DNA of 32,310 bases. Origin: Candidatus Zixiibacteriota bacterium (GTDB taxonomy: Bacteria; Zixibacteria; MSB-5A5; GN15; FEB-12). The position numbers and the translations under genes are program-made. Positions 1 to 8,100 of this stretch are shown here, one piece after another. Each line of letters opens with the position of its first letter. Positions within the stretch are counted from its first letter, which is position 1. The notes under the pieces were generated by a model. That model had not been told where the DNA came from. It saw nothing but the letters and a program-made list of their open reading frames with translations, and made no database searches. Location of the stretch: NCBI GenBank assembly GCA_020346225.1, contig CP070777.1:1962959-1995268 (forward strand). The letters are read 5' to 3'.

Positions 1-1108
1 GCTTGATATCTTCGCTGGTGGCTTTTTCCCGCAGCTTCTTCAAAGCCTCAAGATGCGCAACTTCAAGCGCCTGATCCTGCGGCACCTGAAGGTGTGGTTC
101 AATGCCGGTCCCTTCCCAGTTGGTCCCTGTGATCGGATTTATGGCCCGGCCAAAGGGGAGTGACATACCGACGTTAAGGTTGGCAAAGAGCCGGCCGTCG
201 ACCGGATGCGCCCCGCCGCCGGTGGTTTCACCAATTATGGTGGCCCGCTCCATATTCTTGAGGTTGTAAGTAAACTCCTCGGCGGCCGAGAAGGTGCGCT
301 CACTGGTCAGCACATAGAGATCAGCGTCGCTCATCCGCGGCCCCTGGACCTGGGCCTGAGTCCAGAACTGGCGGGTAGTGTCTTCCTTTCGGATGTAGAA
401 GCTGTTGAGATGCTGGGGTTCTTCGAAGAAATAGCTGGTGATGAGTTGAATCATACTGGGGTGGCCCCCGCCGTTGAAGCGCAGGTCGATGATGAGAGCA
501 TCGCAATAAGCCAGAAAGTTGAGTGCCGCGACAGCGGTAGCGCCACCGTAACGAGCGTCGTTGAAGCCGTCGAGCCTGAGATAGCCGACGTTTCCGGTCA
601 GGCGCTCGGCCCTGACGAAGCCGAAATTTTCATGCCGCATTTGTCTGAGATGTTCTTCTTCCAGCAACTTGGCTTCCTCGTCGCTGAGCGAATCCTGCTG
701 ATAGTGCTGGAAGTCTTCGGTGGGGACGTAGAACACACGCAGGTGCCTGTCGTTGCTTATCGACCGCAGGTCCTCGGAAAGTCTCAGTGCGAATTCGGCG
801 GTAGAGACAATACCTTTGTAGGCGCCGTCTTTGTGCTGTTTTCGAAGATGCTTTCCCATCTCGAGGGCGACATCGGGAAAAACATACACTTCGTCAAGCG
901 CGGCGGCAACGGAGTCAATTATCTGTGCCTGAATCTTGCCGTCGATTTTGGGGGATGCGTCGACGCCGCCCGGTAGCAACACCTGCCCGGCCGCCGGGAC
1001 GGCCAGAAGGAAAAGAATGCAGGCGACGACGACGAGAAGGGCGGACAGCCAAGCTACCTGCAGGCGCTGGTACCCGAACGCCCGAACACGGACATAGCGT
1101 GAGAACAT
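1..1108 (-). CDS. S41 family peptidase (IRBP/tricorn-like), C-terminus beyond window
   Basis: This is a secreted or periplasmic serine peptidase of family S41, read on the minus strand and still open at base 1, so its C-terminus is missing. The ATG at 1108 has an AGGGAG ribosome site just upstream. It opens with a long hydrophobic segment (residues about 19-40, ending in AVPAAG), a probable signal peptide or anchor. An N-terminal helical region (AQIIDSVAAALDEVYVFPD) resembles the S41_N domain of IRBP-like members. The catalytic core follows, with the nucleophile region TSERTFSAAEEF (Ser in FSAAE) and the conserved GETTGGGAHP loop near the end. IRBP-like S41 enzymes act on short or unfolded peptides; the substrate here is unknown. 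The gene is divergent from the nitroreductase gene. Family assignment is strong, and role is inferred only from family. Confidence 0.93.
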   Translation of the reverse strand, partial: MFSRYVRVRAFGYQRLQVAWLSALLVVVACILFLLAVPAAGQVLLPGGVDASPKIDGKIQAQIIDSVAAALDEVYVFPDVALEMGKHLRKQHKDGAYKGIVSTAEFALRLSEDLRSISNDRHLRVFYVPTEDFQHYQQDSLSDEEAKLLEEEHLRQMRHENFGFVRAERLTGNVGYLRLDGFNDARYGGATAVAALNFLAYCDALIIDLRFNGGGHPSMIQLITSYFFEEPQHLNSFYIRKEDTTRQFWTQAQVQGPRMSDADLYVLTSERTFSAAEEFTYNLKNMERATIIGETTGGGAHPVDGRLFANLNVGMSLPFGRAINPITGTNWEGTGIEPHLQVPQDQALEVAHLEALKKLREKATSEDIK

Positions 1109-1227
1109 TGCGTTTACTCCCTTTATGATGGTTGTTGTAGTCCATTCGAAACCGTCGGGATTCGGTCGCAAGATACCCGTGCATCTCGGACCTCCCGTCA
1201 TAATATTAAAAGTTGCGTATCCACGGA

Positions 1228-1323
1228 GTCTGACTAGATTTACCTCAAAATACCGATTCGGTTACAACCGCAAGCATGCAAAGGACTGTTCGAATCGGCC
1301 AGTTGTCTCTAATTTAGTCAGAC
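1228..1323. repeat. Nested inverted repeat in divergent intergenic region
   Basis: The 305-bp gap between the S41 and nitroreductase genes contains two concentric inverted repeats with the same centre (1275.5). Outer arms are 1228-1240 (GTCTGACTAGATT) and 1311-1323 (AATTTAGTCAGAC), with 12 of 13 positions complementary. Inner arms are 1253-1260 (CCGATTCG) and 1291-1298 (CGAATCGG), which are perfect. The 12-bp stretches between outer and inner arms are equal in length but not complementary. It could be a two-dimer regulator site, a folded leader, or the remnant of a small palindromic element. I recognise no family, and see nothing else certain in this gap. Confidence 0.6.
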
Positions 1324-1413
1324 GACGGAAGAGCTGCAAGGTTAACGTCCACAGACCGGTTACTTTGGGGACGATCTTCGTCTGTCTCCCATCTCCGCCG
1401 GTCAGCGACAATA

Positions 1414-2343
1414 ATGGCGAAGAATAACCAGTTGGATCACCACGGCGATCCTGACGGATCGAGGGGCAGTTACCCCAATGAAACGATGAGACTGGTGATA
1501 GAGCGAGCCAGTTGTCGGAGTTTCGCACCGAAGCAGATCGAGCCGGAGGTCATGGACCTCGTGCTCAGGGCGGGGGCGGCGGCGGCCAGCGGCGGAAATC
1601 TTCAGCCGTTCTCGATTATTAGAACGGAAAAACGGCAAACAGCCGAAAGACTGGCCGAGCTTTGCGGCGGGCAGCCGTGGATAGCGGAGGCAGCGGCTAA
1701 TCTGCTGTTTTGCATCGATTACCATCGGCTGGAGAGGTGGGCAAAACTTGAGACAGCGCCGTTTACGGCGACATGTTCGTTTCGCCATTTCTGGATATCG
1801 TTTCAGGACACCGTGATTGCGGCCCAGAATATATGCACGGCCGCCGATGCCATGGGCCTGGGGTCAGTTTATATCGGCACGGTTCTGGAGTGTCTGCGCG
1901 AGGTGCGGACCATATTCGAGTTGCCGGCGGGGGTCTTTCCGGTGGTGCTGCTTTCAATGGGATACCCGAAGGTTCGGCCTGAGCCGCGCAAGAAGCTGGG
2001 ACTCGGCGTAATCGTCCACAGCGAGAAATACAACGAAATCGAAGACCATGCGCTTGTCGCAGCATATGACAAGAAATATCCGCAGTCGAAGTTCGAGATC
2101 ACTGAAGACCGCCTGGCCACGATCGAAGTAGTGTGTCGGCGGACTTATGGGGAGGCGTTTGCCCGCGAGTGTATTGCCCGGATCAAGAGTCAAGGCTATA
2201 TCAGCGCGGCTCAGAACTATTTCGGCCTGCATTACCGGGCCGACGATTTGCCGCAGGGCAATGAGGAATTTCTGGAGATCATGGAAGAATTCGGATTCGG
2301 CTGGCTGAGAAAATACCAGCCCGACGTAAACGCGATACGGTAA
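1414..2343 (+). CDS. Nitroreductase family protein with C-terminal extension
   Basis: This is a probable FMN-dependent NAD(P)H oxidoreductase of the nitroreductase fold, 309 aa. Residues about 25-205 carry the family features: the N-terminal phosphate-binding SCRSFAPKQI, the ASGGNLQPF loop (usually PSxxNxQPW), and a central helix (QDTVIAAQNICTAADAMGLG) followed by the VYIG strand. About 100 residues (215-309) follow the canonical domain and match nothing I know. The start is uncertain: ATG 1414 has no clear ribosome site, and an in-frame ATG at 1486 would begin MRLVIERASC, close to the usual family start. Thirteen bases separate it from the methyltransferase gene, suggesting one transcript. 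Physiological substrate is not deducible. Confidence 0.88.
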   Translation: MAKNNQLDHHGDPDGSRGSYPNETMRLVIERASCRSFAPKQIEPEVMDLVLRAGAAAASGGNLQPFSIIRTEKRQTAERLAELCGGQPWIAEAAANLLFCIDYHRLERWAKLETAPFTATCSFRHFWISFQDTVIAAQNICTAADAMGLGSVYIGTVLECLREVRTIFELPAGVFPVVLLSMGYPKVRPEPRKKLGLGVIVHSEKYNEIEDHALVAAYDKKYPQSKFEITEDRLATIEVVCRRTYGEAFARECIARIKSQGYISAAQNYFGLHYRADDLPQGNEEFLEIMEEFGFGWLRKYQPDVNAIR

Positions 2344-2356
2344 CGGAGGCAAGCTG

Positions 2357-3100
2357 ATGTCGAAAGACGACAACGTGTGGCGGGATTTTTTCGATGCGCA
2401 TGCGCCGGATTACATGGACAATGTGTTCACGAAGAACACTGTGGCCGAAGTTGATTTCATCATCAAGGAGCTGAAGCTCGAAAGCGGTATGAGTGTTCTT
2501 GATGTCGGCTGCGGTACCGGTCGGCATTCAGCCCTCCTGGCCAAGCGAGGATGCAGGGTGACCGGCCTCGACCTGTCCTCCGGTATGCTTCAGGAGGCGA
2601 AGAAGGCTGCCAAGAGAGCCGGCGTGGAGGTCGAATGGATTCAGGCCGACGCCTCCGACTTCAATCTCGAAAGGCAGTTCGACGCGTCCATCTGTGTCTG
2701 CGAGGGCGCCTTCGGTCTGCTCGGCTCAGGCGATGACCCGGCCCAGCATGACCTGGCCATACTCCGCAACATTCATCGCGCTCTGCGTCCGGGCGGCAGG
2801 TTCTTGCTTACCGCCCTTAACGGTTTCAGGTTAGTCCGCATGTACGGCAACGATGACGTGGGTAGCGGGCGCCTTGACCCGATTCATCTGGTTGAAAGGT
2901 ACGAGTACGATCTTGAAACGGCCGGGGACAAAAGATCCTTTCGCGTGGCAGAACGCGGTTTTGCTCCGTCGGAACTTCTGCTCATGTTCCAGGCAGCCGG
3001 GTTCAGGGTGGACCATATCGGCGGCGGCACGGCGGGGCAATGGGGTCGAAGGCCCCTTGATCTGGATGAGATGGAAGTCATGGTGATTGCCGCCAAATAA
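2357..3100 (+). CDS. Class I SAM-dependent methyltransferase
   Basis: This 247-aa cytoplasmic methyltransferase has a Rossmann-type SAM-binding domain. Motif I is VLDVGCGTGRHS (about residues 47-58). An acidic ribose-binding strand follows (VTGLDLSSGML), then IQADASDF for adenine contact and a motif IV-like region at ASICVCEGAFGLL. The C-terminal part (residues 170-247) would form the substrate-binding portion, but gives no clue to the methyl acceptor. The ATG at 2357 has GGAGG eight bases upstream. It is the second gene of a pair with the nitroreductase, so the two could modify the same small molecule. That is inference from position only. Confidence 0.93.
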   Translation: MSKDDNVWRDFFDAHAPDYMDNVFTKNTVAEVDFIIKELKLESGMSVLDVGCGTGRHSALLAKRGCRVTGLDLSSGMLQEAKKAAKRAGVEVEWIQADASDFNLERQFDASICVCEGAFGLLGSGDDPAQHDLAILRNIHRALRPGGRFLLTALNGFRLVRMYGNDDVGSGRLDPIHLVERYEYDLETAGDKRSFRVAERGFAPSELLLMFQAAGFRVDHIGGGTAGQWGRRPLDLDEMEVMVIAAK

Positions 3101-3299
3101 CGCCCCGGCGCTCCGCCGCGGAGGCCCGGCTGTCACCGGAATTCACGCGGCCGAACCGGACTGTGGGCCATACCCCTTCAACTGTTTCAAAATGAACCAT
3201 GTCGGCAGGGTTCCTTCGAGCCGGCGCAGGGTCATCCGCACCAACAAGTATAAGTCCGGATCATAAAGGATTGTACGGTGAATACCGATACAAAAGAGT

Positions 3300-4829
3300 A
3301 TGCGGATAAACAACTTGAGTTCGACCAACCCCGCATTAGATCTGGTTCTCATCCGCCTGGCGGAAGAATATTCGTTATCGAAACGATACCAGCCCGGCGA
3401 GACCATTTTCACGGAAGGAGAACCGGGGAGCACCATGCTCCTGATAATTCATGGTACGGTGCGCGTGCTGAAGCAGGGCAGCGACAAGGTCGCGCCACGT
3501 CTGATCGCGATGCGCGGTCCGGGCGATTTCATTGGCGAGATGGCGCTGGTGGAAGAGTCCCCGCGGTTTGCGACGCTCGTAGCCGGTACCGAATGCGAGG
3601 TTCTGGAGTTTTCTCGAGAGAATTTCGAGAAGGTGATCAGCGAGCAGCCGGCTCTGGCAACGCGGGTGCTGCGGAGCCTGAGCAGCAAGCTGCGCGAGTC
3701 GGATTCTTCCCGGCTGGCCGAACTCGAGGAAAACAACCGTCTTCTGACGACCACCAACGAAGAATTGGTGCGGCTGAATTCGTTTCTCGACTGCGTGATT
3801 GACCAATCGCCCAGCTCCATTCTTCTGGCGACACGCATGGGCGATATCTTCCGCATGAACAAGGCCACGACCAGAATGTTCGAGATTCCCACGCCTGAAG
3901 ATGATCTCAATATAAGTACTCTTTTCGCCGACTTCCGGCTGGACGATCTGCTCGAGGACGAGCTCGATTCCTGGCACGGCGAGGCTACCGGCCTTCGTAA
4001 CGGAGAGCGGTTCCCGGTGTACCTGTCGGTGACGTCCCTGTCCGGACATGCCGACAGCCTGCTGCGTCTGGTTATCTGTCAGGACATTTCGGAACTCAAG
4101 CTGCTCAACGAAACGATCGTTGACGTCGAGAAGTACGAAAGCGCCCAGGAAACCGCGGCCGAACTGGCGCACGATCTCAAGAACTATATGGGGGTGCTGA
4201 TCGGAAACGTCGAGCTGGCCCTGAGCCGCCTTACCCCGGAGCAGAAAAGCCAGGTGAAGGGTTCATTTCAGTCGATATCGGACGCCTCCAAACAGATCGT
4301 CCAGTTTGTAGAGAACATGATGATCTACCGCGACGATAAGAGTGACTTTCGTCCCGTTAACCTGCCGGCGGTGATAAACGCCCTGATACGCTTCTGTCGT
4401 TCGCAGGCGGCCTTTCAGACCATCAAATTCGATTTCCAGGCAGCGCCCGATTTTCCCGTCCCGGCCCTTTTGAAGGAAGATCAGATCAGAAGGGTCATCA
4501 TAAATCTTCTGGTCAACGCGGCCGAAGCTCTGTCGCACTCCGCTGACATCCAGGACAAGCAGGTGACGGTGAGACTGGACGTGGCCAGCGGCGGTGATAC
4601 GGTGATCATGACGGTATCCGATAACGGTCCGGGCATCGACGAGGAGCACATCCCCAAACTCTTCAAAGAGCGTTTCACAACCAAAAGCGCCGGTCACGGC
4701 ATCGGCTTGATGTCGGTCGCCAAGATCATCCAGGCTCACGGCGGAACGATACAGGTTGACTCGGAGGTGGGCCGGGGGACGACGTTCGCTTTCACGTTGC
4801 CGATCAGAAAAGAGCGAGCCCATGATTGA
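3300..4829 (+). CDS. Sensor histidine kinase with N-terminal cyclic-nucleotide-binding and PAS domains
   Basis: This is a soluble sensor kinase of 509 aa with no membrane segment. Residues about 20-130 form a CRP-like cyclic-nucleotide-binding domain. Its phosphate-binding cassette keeps GE at 79-80 (FIGEMAL) and Arg89 (SPRFAT), the residues that hold the cyclic phosphate in known binders, so ligand binding is plausible. A coiled linker leads to a PAS domain (about 160-270). The kinase core has phosphoacceptor His291 (AAELAHDLKN), the N box (INLLVNAAEAL), DNGPGID, and the GHGIGL lid. No receiver domain or response regulator is in the window. Its last codons overlap the start of the DUF3307 gene, and a class III cyclase ends the operon, so cAMP is the obvious candidate ligand. 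The start has only a weak ribosome site (AAAAGAG). Confidence 0.93.
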   Translation: MRINNLSSTNPALDLVLIRLAEEYSLSKRYQPGETIFTEGEPGSTMLLIIHGTVRVLKQGSDKVAPRLIAMRGPGDFIGEMALVEESPRFATLVAGTECEVLEFSRENFEKVISEQPALATRVLRSLSSKLRESDSSRLAELEENNRLLTTTNEELVRLNSFLDCVIDQSPSSILLATRMGDIFRMNKATTRMFEIPTPEDDLNISTLFADFRLDDLLEDELDSWHGEATGLRNGERFPVYLSVTSLSGHADSLLRLVICQDISELKLLNETIVDVEKYESAQETAAELAHDLKNYMGVLIGNVELALSRLTPEQKSQVKGSFQSISDASKQIVQFVENMMIYRDDKSDFRPVNLPAVINALIRFCRSQAAFQTIKFDFQAAPDFPVPALLKEDQIRRVIINLLVNAAEALSHSADIQDKQVTVRLDVASGGDTVIMTVSDNGPGIDEEHIPKLFKERFTTKSAGHGIGLMSVAKIIQAHGGTIQVDSEVGRGTTFAFTLPIRKERAHD

Positions 4830-5181
4830 TCTTCTGTTCTTTTTGATACTGGGGCACCTTTTCGGGGACTTCGGCCTTCAGAGCGACCGCGTCGCGGCCG
4901 AGAAAGGCCGATCCAAAGCCACCCTTACCTATCACGTGTTCCTATATACACTGACCGTGGCTCTCTTCCTTTTCGCCGGTCTGGCGCTGAACGGCAGCGA
5001 CGGTTTCTTCCGGCTGGCAACGCTTTTGGTTCTGACATTCATCTTCCTCGCACATTGGATCCAGGATTACCTCAAAGCCTTCAGGTTCAACGGCACCAAG
5101 CAGGCCTTTTACCTCGACCAGGCGGTGCATATCCTCATCTTGTTTGCTGTTAGGATCCTGATATACAATGGGCAAGCGTGA
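4822..5181 (+). CDS. DUF3307 family membrane protein
   Basis: This small membrane protein of 119 aa has about three hydrophobic helices (residues 2-12, 36-56, 65-80) and a less hydrophobic C-terminal one. DUF3307-type features are visible: HLFGDFGLQSDRVAAEK near the N-terminus, LTYHVFLYT after it, and YLDQAVHILIL near the end. The family's biochemical function is unknown. I choose the ATG at 4822, which overlaps the kinase gene's stop by eight bases. An upstream in-frame ATG at 4756 would only add residues that shadow the kinase reading frame. The stop lies inside the start of the cyclase gene (14-base overlap), so the three genes are almost certainly co-translated. It may anchor or sense for the kinase-cyclase pair, which is inference. 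Confidence 0.85.
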   Translation: MIDLLFFLILGHLFGDFGLQSDRVAAEKGRSKATLTYHVFLYTLTVALFLFAGLALNGSDGFFRLATLLVLTFIFLAHWIQDYLKAFRFNGTKQAFYLDQAVHILILFAVRILIYNGQA

Positions 5182-8100
5182 GACCTACCACAGCAATCTG
5201 CTACCGTATATTCCGCGCACCATAGCGGACTGGTACCGGACCTCTCCGGCCGGAGAAAAACACGTGCTCAGCCGGCACGAGGGGATAATCGTCTGTATCG
5301 ATGCCTCGGGATTCACGGTTCTGACCCGCCGCCTGTCGAGCCGGGGTAAAGAAGGCCCGGAGATTTTGACCGGTGTCCTTAACCGGTTTTTTGAAGCGAT
5401 TTCCGGCGTAATCTTCCGCTACGGGGGCGATGTATTGAAATTCGCCGGCGACGCCCTGTGGGCCTTCATGCCGGACAATTTGAGGCTGGCCGACTTTTTC
5501 GGTTCGTTATTGGTGGCCCTTGATTCGGTAAATTCCTGCGACCTGCTGGCCGGAGGTGCCCCGCTCAAGATTCATGTCGGCGCCGAAACCGGCGGATTCT
5601 ATCTCGCTTCGATGGGCGACGCCGATGTGCGCCTAGAAGCCGAGCCGGTCGGTAACATTCTGGGCGTGGTGTATCGGGCGTGCGATACCGCCGGCGACAA
5701 CGAGTTTGCGGTCGGGCCGGCTTTGACCGGCCGACACGAAGGCAGCCACCTGCTGACCCCGACCGACAACAATTTCAGCCTGGTGCTGCCCAACCGCGAG
5801 GGAAGCGGTCCGTTCACGGGCGAGGGCGCACCGGACGGTGAGTCGGCCCAACCCGATGATCTGGATTTTCTAACGCCTTACATCGCCCAGGATGTTCTCC
5901 GCAAAATAAGAACTTCGGCGCCCTCGATGTCGGTGCAGGGAGAACATCGTCAGGTGGTCGTCCTGTTCGCCAACTTCGCGAACAACTTCGGTCGTCGCGG
6001 GGATGATCCGGGCGAGGCAATCACCGCCCTGAACCACAAACTGAAAACGGCCTTCGAGATTATCCGCCGGTACCACGGCAGCATTGCCCGTATCGATCCT
6101 TACGGTCGGGGGCATAAGCTGCTGGTTCTGTTCGGGGCACCAACGAAACGCGAGAATGACGAAATCAACGCCCTTATGTGCGCCACCGGGCTGATCAATC
6201 TTGCCGATGATTCCTTCCGCATCCGCATCGGTCTGGCCATCGGTACCCTTTTCTGCGGCGATGTCGGGGCGACCAGTCGGCGGGAGTACACGGTGATGGG
6301 AGAGGGCATCAACCTGGCGGCACGGTTGATGTCAAAGACGTCCTGGAAGGAGATTCTGGTCGGAGACACTTTGCGCTCCCGGCTGCCGGAGGAAGTGATC
6401 ACGGAACGGGTGACGCTGTCGCTCAAGGGCATCGGGGAAGCAGCGGTCTGTCATCGCTTTGTCGGGATCTCCGAGAAGTCACGGAGACGCCAGGCCGGTT
6501 TTACCACGATCGGGCAGCAGACGCAGGCGGATGGGTTGGCCGCCATCTGGAAGGAGACGCTCGGTGGGGCCAAGCGGTTGGTGATGGTTACGGGCGTCAC
6601 CGGCGTGGGAAAGTCTACCCTCGTCGACAACTTCGTGGCTCAAGTCGCCGGTGATGGTGGTTTCAATCTGGAGTGCAAGAACTCACTGCTTTTCGCGCGC
6701 GGCTGGCTCACGCGCAAACTTCTGGAGGGACTGCTGCGGAACAACGCCCGGCACCAAACAGAATCGGTGGAGGATTTTGTAGCGGCCGGCGTCGGTGAAA
6801 ACTGGCTGCCGCTGTTTGCGGACGTGCTCCGGTCAAGGGCCGCAGAAAACGCCTGGACGACCGGCCTCACGCCGGAATTACGGACTGCCAAGACAGCGGA
6901 ACTTTTTCGCGACCTGGTCACGGCCGCCGTCGGCGGACCACAGGTGGTGGTCATCGACGACTTTGACCTGGCGGACGAGTCCTTCCGCGCCCTGGTGATG
7001 TCTTTGGACGAGATACCCGGTGATTTGCCGCTGATGCTGGTACTGGTGGCGCGGGAAGCCGCGGGTCCGCTATCGGACGGTGATCATGTCGGAGGGTTTG
7101 TCAAGCTTCGGGTTGAAGAACCTTCTGAAGAGGAGTGGTGGCGTTTCTTTGACGAACAGTTCGAACCGGGCAAACGCGAGAGGGAACTCTTTGAACGAAT
7201 CCTGGATGCGTCCAAAGGCAATCCCCATTTCATCATGCAGTTTCTGGACAACTGCCGCCAGTCCAGCCAGATGGTGAAGAATGCCGTGACGGGGAGATGG
7301 GAACTGGCCGACTCCGGGATTCAGGTATCGGTACCGAGCAACCTGGCGTCGCTTCACCTGTCGTTGTTCGACGGTCTCCCCGAAATTCAGCGAACCATTC
7401 TCAAGGCGGCGGCGGTATCAGTTGGTAACTTCTCGGCTAAACTGATCGGCAACGTAGTGACAGAACTGCCGCAGGACGAGATCGATGACTGCCTTCACAA
7501 ACTGACCGAGGCGGATCTGCTGCAACACGAATCTCAGAAGAAGCGATTCAGTTTCACCCACACCTCGATGCGCCAGGCCGTATACGAGTGCATCCCGAAA
7601 TCACAAGTGAGAAGCCTGCACCTTCACTACGCCGGGGTAGCCGAAAACAAGGGGACCGGCGATCACGCCAACTTGCTGGCTTATCATTTTTACCGGGCCG
7701 GCCACTGGCGTAAGGGTTTCAAGTATTCCCTGAAGGCGGCGGTGCAGTCGTTCGACAACCGTGCCCTGACAGAGAGCGCCGGGTATTTCGGACAGTGTGC
7801 CGAGATTATCGACAGCGGCCGCGATTCCGAAGTGGCCGTAGCCGACAAGCTGGAATTCTTCAACCGTTTCTCTGAGTTTCTGGTTCATGAAGGGAAGTAC
7901 GCGGAAGCTTACCGGGCGGCCCGTTGCTGGCGGCGTGCGGGCAGGGCCGACAAGCGCACGCGCGACTGTCTGATGGCGGCGGTCACGACGGCTCTGCTGA
8001 TGTTTCGTCAGTCCAGGTACGCGCGGAGCCGCCAAGTGCTGCAGGCGGTTCTGAAGGCGGCCGCCCAGCACGGCGACCAGAAGGTGCTGGCCAGAGCCTA

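Noticed and set aside
206-976. 256-codon open frame on the + strand
   Set aside because: It is antisense to the S41 peptidase, whose minus-strand translation shows clear catalytic motifs. The + translation matches nothing.
3101-3140. GC-rich palindrome CTCCGC-C-GCGGAG after the methyltransferase gene
   Set aside because: The loop is one base and no T-run follows, so it is not a convincing terminator.
3278-3802. 174-codon open frame overlapping the kinase start
   Set aside because: It is out of frame with the cyclic-nucleotide-binding domain, is Arg/Gly-rich and shows no motif.
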